DNA of 64,000 nucleotides from Oryza sativa Japonica Group (Eukaryota; Streptophyta; Magnoliopsida; Poales; Poaceae): contig NC_089042.1 of NCBI RefSeq assembly GCF_034140825.1, forward strand, positions 27,471,501 through 27,535,500, given 5' to 3'. Every line of letters begins with the position of its first letter. Position 1 is the stretch's first letter. The notes beneath the pieces were generated by a model. That model made no database searches. It saw nothing but the letters and a program-made list of their open reading frames with translations, and was not told where the DNA came from. The translations under genes were made by a program, and so were the position numbers. Of the stretch, positions 56,445 to 64,000 are shown piece by piece.

Positions 56445-56687
56445 AAGATCTCACCGTCGTGGCCTGGGTAGGGAGTTGGTCTCGTACTCTCGTCCAGCGT
56501 CGAGGGTGCCGGCGCCGGTGACCAGGAGGTTGTTGACGCAAGTACGCAACTGAACGTGACCTGCAGGAGGCCGTCGATGGCCACGACGGTCGCGCCGCCA
56601 TTCTTGCACAGCCCCCACAACTTGACGGCCGTGCAGTTGCAGAGATTCAGAAATCAGAACAACCCACCGTCGAAGAAGCTATGTGTT

Positions 56688-56826
56688 TAGTTCACACTAA
56701 AATTGAAAGTCGGTTGAAATTGGAACAATGTCACGGAGAAATTGAAAGTTTGTGTGTGTAAAAAAGTTTTAATGCGATAGAAAAGTTAAAAGTTTGAAAA
56801 AAAAAACTTTAGATCCAAACACAGCC
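56688..56826. mobile_element. MITE of the GTGTTTAGTT family
   Basis: About 139 bp start TGTGTTTAGTTCACAC and end ATCCAAACACAGCC. It is in the opposite sequence orientation to the copies at 55512 and 56305. Confidence 0.65.
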
Positions 56827-57448
56827 TAACTGCATTTTTGTCAGGATCAATGAACTCCGAGAATTCGAGAGAGAGGATTAAACGACACAGTGCTCACATC
56901 TTTCTTGTCCTGGTTGCTCGGCTTGGCTCCACACTCTTTGTTACATCGTACACGGTAAAGGTACATCATGTCTGCATGGCCACCATGAAGCATACTTGAG
57001 GATGGCAGCCATGGATCGTAGGTGTGAGACAACGTGAACTTTCAAAAGGGAAAAAATATGAGCAATGTGAGGAGGACACGTTTATAGCTCAAGAAAAGAT
57101 TAAATCATTGCTGGAGTATCAATTTTTGAAAAAAAAAGTATGAGATTGTGTTTTTTCCTTAAATAAAGAGGAGAAAATACAACCTCTCCTAACCTATCTT
57201 CCAAACACACCCATAGAGTATACAAAGTTACTAGGTAATAGCTCCAATCCTGTAGCAGCTATACTCCTACTAGAGCCTAAGTCATTGCTTAATCTTTCTC
57301 AGTAGATTCGGAGCTGCAATATCGCTGGGTTTCTCTCGTTCCAGGTCTCCTAGACAATCAGGAGAATTAGTGTGCGTAGATCTTTCTTGGGCACTCCTTT
57401 GTATTTGTCTCCCACCAGTTTTGAATGTTCTGTGTCGATCTCCATTGA
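56827..57448. other. Gene desert segment
   Basis: No gene could be supported here. Confidence 0.4.
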
Positions 57449-57782
57449 GGCCGTGTTGAGTTCTCCGTCTAAAACTTTTTTAACGTATACAGACACGCAT
57501 TTGAAATATTAAACGTAGACTAATAACAAAACAAATTATAGAGATTTCGCCTATAAACTGTGAGATGAATCTATTAAGTCTAATTAATCCGTCATTAGCA
57601 AATATTTACTGTAGCAACACATTGTCAAATCATGATGTAGTTAGGCCAAAAGATTCGTCTCACAATTTACATGTAAACTGTGTAATTGCTTTTTTTTTCA
57701 TATTTAATGCTTCATGCATATGTCCAAACATTTAATGTGACGAAAAAGTTTAAAGTTTGAAGGGAACTAAAAACAGCCTGAA
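57449..57782. mobile_element. MITE related to the HsfB2b promoter insertion
   Basis: About 334 bp with ends GGCCGTGTTGAGTTC and the complement AGGCTGTTTTTAGTTCCC. The interior (AAACTGTGAGATGAATCTAT, CTAATTAATCCGTCATTAGC) is shared with 60176-60460. Confidence 0.75.
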
Positions 57783-58715
57783 TCGATATAGCTATTGGTA
57801 GACCATCCATGAGGTAATAAGGCCCCAAATCTTTATAGTAAACCTGCATTGTACAAGCAGATGGAGCGCCAAGTATCAACTTTGAGACCTCCAACCTTGA
57901 GTCGTGCCTAAAATGGTCTCAAGTACTCAAATCAGAGTAGCACCTCACAACTTGTACCTCATTCCCTTTGGCTATAATTTACTGTATCATATAATAACGG
58001 GTAACTGTAAAGTGTAAAATGGCACAAAACCATCAGACAGCCGTTTTGCTTCTATGTTGCTTAAAAAATACTCAAAAATTAACCATCAATGTTCGGTAGA
58101 ACTAACATGATTTTAACCAGGTCAATTAAAAATGATATTTACTCGACGTCTTTGACTAATTTGACTCGCTCCTAACAACAACAACAACGAAACTGAACTG
58201 GGAAACGAAATGCCCATACTAGAATCCTGTGGTCTCGACCGTTGGCTGGCTGGCAGGACAGGTCACTGTCCAAATCGCAATAAAATCAAAACCCCCGATT
58301 TGGCTTGGAAGAAAAGTGGCTTTCGCACCTTCTAGTAGGTGCGCCGTGTGGGCAAGATATTTTCCCCGTTACACAACAAACGCCATCACTAATCCCCCCC
58401 TTGGAATATCTTAATCCGGCAGCCAAATCTCACATCTCCACACCGTCTATGACCAAACAAAAGGTTAGAAATAGCAAGTGAACTCGATCTGATCTTTTAT
58501 GCCTTCTCACTAGCAGCAGCAGTATATATACAAAGGATAATAATCTGAAAAAAAAAACTAGTAGGAGTACTACATACTACAAGTAAAAAAGAACACTACA
58601 AAGACATTGGGACTAGGTAAATCCCAAGGTTGATTGCCTCTTTTTCTATCGAGGAGTAGAAGTAGTTAATTGCTAGAGTAGATTGATTAAACGAGACGGG
58701 TCTAACACACAACTT
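57783..58715. other. 3' side of the Hsf gene, no feature seen
   Basis: AT-rich sequence ending in the presumed 3' UTR of the minus-strand Hsf gene. No other gene was supported. Confidence 0.4.
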
Positions 58716-59989
58716 TTAGGTAGAGTTTGAACCGTCTTGGTCACTGCCGGCTCGGTCGTACTCGTATCCGTTGCAGGCCCGGATGGGCTGGTAAACGGGC
58801 CTGGGCCGGTAAATGGGCCAGGCCTGCGTCTCCGCCGATTGTTCGTCCTTGCCGTGCGGCCGCCCGTCCATCGGCTCCGCCTTCACCGTCGCCGCGTGGT
58901 CGTCGTCGCCGCCGCCGTCGTGCCGCATTCGCTTCCGGCCGATGGAGACGCCGAAGAGCTTCGCGCTCATCATTCCCTCCTCGTTGTCTGATACGGGCGC
59001 GGCGGCGGAGGCGGCGCCGGGGCAGGAAGGCATGAGGTCGAGGACGGCGGGGAGCGGGAGCGGCGTGGCCGCCTCGGCGGATTCGCCGGAGCAGTTGTTG
59101 TTGTTGTTGTTCCCGGCGGCGGAGGAGGCGTTGGCGGCGTCGAGCTGCTGGGTGGAGGCGTACTTGGACATGAGGAGGAGGATGTTGTTGCAGAGCTTCC
59201 TCATCTGGCTGAGCTCCCGCGCGAGCTGCGCGTTCTCCCGCCGCAGCCGCTCGTTCTCGTCCCCCACGTCGCCGGACGCGACGCCGCCGGAGCCGGAGCC
59301 GGACGGCGCCTGCGGCAGCACGAGCGGGGGCTCGGGGGACGAGCTGGAGGATATGACCTGCTCCTCGCCGGACAGCACCGGGGAGCCATCCCGCGTCGTC
59401 GTCACCGGCAGCGCCATCGGGATCGCGGCCGCGACCGCCGCCGTCGTCGCCGCTGGCGCCGGCGGCGTCACCTTCCGGCGGTGTATCTCGCAGAGCAGCC
59501 GCCGTTCCCCTCGGCGGAAGCAGTCGTTGGCGAACTCCCACCTGTCCGGGACAATCTTCCTAAATCCCTGTATAATCCAATCCATTCCGGCGAGGCCGAG
59601 ACAAAAATTAGTCGAGCTGATCGAAATCGAACGGAAAAGAGAAAGGAAAACGCGGCGGCGAGGCGTACGTAGGTGTTGAGCTGGCGGACGAAGCTGGAGA
59701 AGTTGTTGTGCTTGAAGTACTTGGGGAGGAGGTCGCGGGCGAACTCGGCGGGGCGCCACACGACGAAGGTGGAGCCGTCGTCGTTCCAGGAGATGACGTC
59801 GTCGACCGCCGGGTCATCCACCAGCTGGTACGTCTTGGTCAGGAACGGCGTCGGCACCGTCCTCTGCTGCTGCCCCACCCCCACCCCCGCCGCCTCCGCT
59901 GCCGGCGCCGGCGGAGGTGGAGATGGCTCCCCCATCGTCGCCGCCGCTCCTCCTCCGACGACAACGGCAGCAGCGGTCTGGTCAGCCAT
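58716..59989 (-). CDS. HSFB2B: Class B heat stress transcription factor
   Basis: Two exons (59989-59669 and 59567-58716) give exactly 390 residues, the length I remember for OsHsfB2b. The Hsf DNA-binding domain spans about 44-137 ([53 protein letters not shown]) and is split after LNTY by the intron typical of plant Hsfs. The oligomerisation region HR-A/B is at about 208-245 ([20 protein letters not shown]) with the short linker of class B. KLFGV at 310-314 is the class B repressor motif and is followed by a basic nuclear signal (GRKRMR). There is no AHA activation motif. The product binds heat-shock elements and acts mainly as a repressor or co-regulator in heat, drought or salt responses. 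The start MADQTAAA is used; an upstream in-frame ATG at 60034 would add 15 residues. Confidence 0.96.
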
Positions 59990-60050
59990 GCCACCGCCGC
60001 CGCCGGCGGCCGCGCAGATCTGGCCTGGATACACCGTGGTGTCTGGTTGC

Positions 60051-60063
60051 TTCTGGAAGTTTC
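60051..60063 (-). promoter_or_regulatory. Perfect heat-shock element in the Hsf leader
   Basis: TTCTGGAAGTTTC on the plus strand (minus GAAACTTCCAGAA) is three perfectly phased nGAAn units. It lies 62-74 bp upstream of the start codon, probably in the transcribed leader or just at the start site. Confidence 0.7.
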
Positions 60064-60147
60064 GGGTAGCGTGGCGTGGAGAAAAGAAGCGAGAGAGGAA
60101 GTTAATGAGAGGAAACGGAAGGAGAGGTGGGAGCGGGTGAGGCGGGA

Positions 60148-60157
60148 GAGATATAAA
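60148..60157 (-). promoter_or_regulatory. Weak TATA-like box of the Hsf gene
   Basis: The minus strand reads GTTTATATCTC, a TATA-like word about 160 bp upstream of the ATG. It is a modest match. Confidence 0.4.
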
Positions 60158-60175
60158 CTATGGGGGTGTGCAGAT

Positions 60176-60460
60176 TAGGGTAGTAAAATTTTAGCGTGTC
60201 TCAACAGACATTATATATAGACTTTCGTATAAAATATTTAGACATTAATAAAAAATAATTATAGAATTCGTCAATAAACCGTGAGATAAATTCATTAAGC
60301 TTAATTAATCCATTATTAGTAATTGTTTATTATAGCACCATATTAAATTTTAGAGTAATTAGACTTAAAAGATTCATCTCGCAAATTAGTCGTAATCTGT
60401 TAATTAGTTATTATTTTAGCCTATATTTAATACTTCATGCATATGTTCAAATGTTCGCTT
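60176..60460. mobile_element. MITE in the HsfB2b promoter
   Basis: About 285 bp of the same family as 57449-57782 (shared AAACCGTGAGATAAATTCAT and TTAATTAATCCATTATTAG). The words GGTAGTAAAATTTTAGCGTG on the left and GGGTAAAGTTTTAGCGTGG just right of the element are in direct, not inverted, orientation, so one end is rearranged or a second fragment follows. It sits between the proximal promoter and a distal heat-shock element. Confidence 0.7.
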
Positions 60461-60662
60461 AATAAGGGGGTAAAGTTTTAGCGTGGAATCTAAAGAGGGG
60501 CTAACACAGCAAGTCGGTCGTGTCACGGCGACTGACCGGCGGTTGGATGGGCGTCGCGCGGGAGATCGGACGGAGGGAGGGTTGGGTTGCGTGCGGGAGG
60601 TGGGAGAATGGGTGGGGGAAAGTGCGAGAAGTTTCCGTGTCTTTTTTTATGGATTTGGTTTG

Positions 60663-60675
60663 TTCTGGAAGGTTC
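60663..60675. promoter_or_regulatory. Second perfect heat-shock element
   Basis: TTCTGGAAGGTTC gives three phased nTTCn/nGAAn units about 675-690 bp upstream of the HsfB2b start codon, on the far side of the MITE. Confidence 0.6.
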
Positions 60676-60799
60676 AAGTCGTTCGTTGGAGGCGGGGGAA
60701 TCAGGGACACGTTTCGTGGGTGTGGTGTGGGCCTCCACTAGGAAAGGCACAGCCAGTCACGTACTGGAACACTACTACTAGTAGCTCGGATAACGTTAC

Positions 60800-62142
60800 A
60801 TACTACTGCTACTGTGTTTGCTCTGATTGTCTTGCTTCGCTTGCTTGTCCATATTGTACATATAGCGGAGCCATGGGTAACTTTTACATACGGATCACTT
60901 TTTTTATAATAAAATATAATATCTCGGTCTTTACTTAAAAATACGGGTCACTTTAGATTGATATTAAAATGTGCCATGCTTATTTTTTTTATACAATTTG
61001 AATAGTAAATATGATGGGTTGGTTTAATACAAATAGATGGTAATGCCCATGCTAAAATTGGTATAATTCTAGAACTTTCTTTACCATAAAAAAAATTGGC
61101 TCTCAATTCATATCAATCCAAACACATTAGTAAGAATTCTACCCTAGCAAATTATTGGTAGTACCAAAACATGCCTAAGTTTGGCATTACCAATGTTTTG
61201 GTACAGCACTAAACCAAACAAGCCCTACACGTTCCTAACGAATCAGCTCTAAATTTAAGGTTAATTTTTTTAATTTTGACTAATAAGTATAAGCATAAGC
61301 GAAAAGATGAGGCCCTATATTTTTTTTCTACGCGTTCTTACTTTTATATATAGTACTTTTTCGTTCAAAAAAAATTAGTACAGATACGACATATCTTAGT
61401 AATTTGATTCTAGATATGATGAAACTCAGATTTCTATTATAAAATATGTCACATTTCATTTTAGTTTGGAGAAAATACAAGAATACTATATTTTACAATG
61501 GAAGTCGTATTAATTTGATATTAGAGTGTACTACCTTCACCCAAAAAGATTTTATTTTTGCTTACTCCTATTTTACACATATACCGATATAAAGAGTTTA
61601 CTCGATGTATTTGATCTTCAATTTTTTAAACTCTAACACATTTGTCTATCAATTTTTTAAACTCCAATATATTAATTGTATTGAAGATTAAGTGTTTTTG
61701 GACAAATGAAGCGGATAAAAATGAGTCTTTGTGTGATGGAGTATTTTACTTTTAAAAACTTAGGCTTTGTTCGAACCAGACGTGGCTCGTGAAACGATTG
61801 CGGTACACCAAACGAGATATATAATCAGGCGTATGATTAATTAAATATTATTTTTTTTAAAAAAATACAAAATTAAATTCATTTGATTATCAGTAAAGTT
61901 CTATATAGGGCTGTGTTTGATACTTGGGGTTGGGAACTAACTCCACTGCACGGAAAAAAAAGTGATTCATTAGCAGGTGATTAATTAAGTATTAGATATT
62001 TTTTAAAAAAAAAATGAATTAATTTGATTTTTTTAAAGCAGCTTTTGTATAGAAACTTTTTTTAAAAAAACGTACAATTTAACGGTTTGAAAAGCGTGCA
62101 CGCGGAAAACGAAAGAGAAGTCTTGGAAAACTTGTGTAAGGA
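60800..62142. other. AT-rich desert with repeat fragments
   Basis: No gene was recognised. The stretch 61240-61315 matches part of the repeat at 26500-26575. Several other AT-rich pieces look like old MITE debris without clear ends. Confidence 0.4.
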
Positions 62143-63026
62143 ATAGAGATGGCAATGGGGACCTGATCATCGATTCCCCGCGATGAATTCACATATTAGA
62201 GAATGGGGATGGTTGATATCTACCACCCATGGTGAATCTAATGGTCCAAAACTCATCACCATCGGGGATGGCGGGGGCGGGGACGGTGCACCATTCACCA
62301 TCCCCGTCTCCCGCGGTGACCCGCATGTAATGTAGCTAGGGACCAATTCTAGACTGTACAGTTGTTTTGGCCCATAAAAATGAAGCTCAGTAACCATGTA
62401 TATATATCTTCTAACCCTAATCAACCCTCCCCATCTCCAAATATCTCCCCAGCCACCGCGGCACTGCGCATAGCGCCGCTGGCCGTCGTCTCCCCTCGTG
62501 CGGGCGCGGTCCTGCCCCCAGCCGTCGACGCACGCGTGCCGCCGCCGGCTATTGTCGCGCCGCCCATCGCCTCTTGCCGTCGTCGCGCCGACTGATGTCT
62601 CCGGCCGTCGTCGACGCGCGCTCGCCACCTCCGGACGTCATCGCTCCGACCAGCGCCTCCGGCCGTCGTCGCGCACGCGCCGCCTCAGACCGTGGTCGCG
62701 GCACCCACCGCCTCCGGCCAGCACGCCATCCGCCGCCATTGATTCCTCCGCCGTTCGTCGCCGTCGATATGACCAGTAGTTTGTTGAGTATATTATTTTG
62801 GAAAAATATCAATGTGATGTACTGCTGATTTGTGTTCCATTGCATTTATATGATTTGTTGATGAATTTGTTGTTTAACCGGGGACGGGTTCACCACGTGG
62901 TGATCGGGGCTGGAGAAATTGTAGCCCCGTCGTGATTGACTGGAACGGGGACGGTGAAATTTTTTCACCGCGATGACGGGGACGCGGGTGTGACCCCCGA
63001 TGGTGAATTCACCGTTGCCATCTTGA
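62143..63026. mobile_element. TIR element with GC-rich core (hAT-like?)
   Basis: The ends are inverted: AGAGATGGCAATGGGG on the left and, read from the right end inward, AAGATGGCAACGGTGA. Both subterminal regions are full of CCATCCCCG / CGGGGATGG and GATGAATTCAC words. The core at about 62450-62760 is GC-rich with repeated CCGGCCGTCGTC-type units and open frames on several strands, none recognised. The TIR resembles hAT elements, but no clear 8-bp target duplication was found. Confidence 0.6.
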
Positions 63027-64000
63027 ACGCAGCGGTTCGGAAATACTCCGCAAGTCTACTAGTAGTAGCCAAGGAGAGAACGAGCTAGCTCTTTCCCAAC
63101 AGTAACAGCCGAAGATGGCCTGAGCCGCTGAACGAGGGTCCGCCGGATCAGATATTTTTTGGTCGCCGTAAGTACAACTGGAAATCCAACATCTGATCTG
63201 ATCTGATCTGATCTGAAGACGATGCGTTTGATCACATACAAACTAGTACGTTCCCTTCTCTGTCTGTCGCTGATATTTTGCGTCTACACCAAAAACAGTT
63301 GGTGCATAGGAATGTAATGGTGGAGTAGATGATGCCATGTTCTGCTAGAATTTAATCTCGCACTATCTGGGTGATACAGACATGTGTTCATGAGCGAATT
63401 ACACGAGAGTATTTTCCAGGCCTTCATTTGCAGGAACACCAATAGTTGTTGATTGAATTCAATTACTCGAGAGTAGAAACGTGTGGTTCTTTTTCTGTTG
63501 GCACCCTGATTATCTAGGAAGCAAGAATGATCAGGAGGGGTCTTAACTATAGTTTTTTTTTTCTAAGAGTAGGTCTTAACTGTAGTACATGCTGTGTGCT
63601 TTATTTATGACGGTTTTATGCCCATAATGATTGGTGTTTACGCGTTGATATACTACTGTTTTGTGCAGTGTGCTTCGACTAACGCCGGTCCCACAGTAGA
63701 TATAGTTTCTATAAACTCACCTCATCGAGAAACTATCACTTGACACTACTCTTTCAATACAAACACTATTTTTCATACTTAAATTTAATGCTACTTATCT
63801 CATATAATATCTTGTATATTATGTAGAAACCATATCTCATACAAGATTTGGTTTCTTTTTTTTTCTCATTTATTCACTTACCACATTATTTTTTATTTTA
63901 GGTGGTAGCTTATTTAATACTATGGAAATTATCCTAGTTATTGGGTTGGGAATGACTCACGGAGCATATTACCTTTTATCCTACTTGAGATCGAAAGTTC
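63027..64000. other. Window end, no gene seen
   Basis: This contains a (TGATC)n microsatellite at about 63193-63217. A possible MITE-like segment from 63685 (CGGTCCCACAGTAGATATAG) runs toward the window end but its other terminus was not resolved. Confidence 0.4.

Noticed and set aside
126-59989. A functional gene cluster or operon-like stress system
   Set aside because: The genes have independent promoters, mixed strands and unrelated biochemical roles; the grouping is better explained by ancient synteny.
1-64000. tRNA genes, known conserved miRNA precursors, CRISPR arrays and LTR retrotransposons
   Set aside because: Reading both strands by eye I found no tRNA cloverleaf, no exact copy of the conserved plant miRNAs I remember, no spaced repeat array and no LTR pair or reverse-transcriptase motifs. 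The tRNA-like boxes found belong to SINEs.

Overview
The window is plant nuclear DNA, almost certainly rice (Oryza sativa or a very close relative). It has GC-rich grass-type exons in an AT-rich background, many CTCCCTCCG-ended Stowaway MITEs and other rice-type transposons, and several gene families with grass-specific features. A CBF/DREB1 factor at the left end, then a BAG protein, an anther-type lipid-transfer protein, a UBX protein, a rhomboid and a 390-residue class B heat-shock factor, in that order, match my memory of distal rice chromosome 8 (OsDREB1I ... OsBAG2 ... OsHsfB2b). That placement rests on memory of the families and was not checked by a search.

Layout. At 0.1-0.9 kb (minus) is the intronless DREB1/CBF gene. 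At 2.6-4.3 kb (minus) is an F-box gene carrying a frameshift and an in-frame stop. A 466-bp MULE-type foldback element separates it from a divergent seven-exon TraB-family gene (5.1-6.9 kb, plus). At 7.0-11.4 kb is a tandem duplication of a secreted 8-cysteine protein gene: one copy is a relic, the other (8.6-9.2 kb, minus) is intact, and several transposons have landed in and between them. From 9.3 to 20.9 kb I see no gene, only MITEs, a SINE and a Pack-MULE-like element. At 20.9-22.5 kb (minus) is an intronless MATE transporter. From 22.5 to 33.0 kb is another gene-poor stretch with MITEs and one doubtful small ORF.

At 33.0-34.0 kb (minus) is a ubiquitin-like/BAG co-chaperone. At 36.3-36.75 kb lies an unexplained GC island with a near-perfect palindrome, and at 38.45-39.36 kb a long-TIR MULE. 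At 39.8-40.2 kb (plus) is a small type III-like lipid-transfer protein gene. At 41.0-46.3 kb (minus) is an eleven-exon UBA-UIM-UBX (PUX8-like) Cdc48 adaptor. At 46.8-51.5 kb are a TIR element and a probable non-autonomous Helitron. At 51.9-54.5 kb (minus) is a five-exon rhomboid protease with its catalytic residues present. From 54.8 to 58.4 kb are MITEs and a SINE. At 58.7-60.0 kb (minus) is the class B Hsf, with two perfect heat-shock elements upstream. The last 4 kb holds MITEs and a GC-rich TIR element.

The genes do not form one pathway and no operon-like system is present. Several belong to stress or protein quality control (DREB1, BAG, UBX/Cdc48, rhomboid, HsfB2b), but their grouping is best explained as an ancient syntenic block. 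I found no tRNA, rRNA, CRISPR array, LTR retrotransposon or viral element. The most interesting content is how the transposons sit against the genes: in shared promoters, in an intron, next to a stop codon, and as long hairpins.
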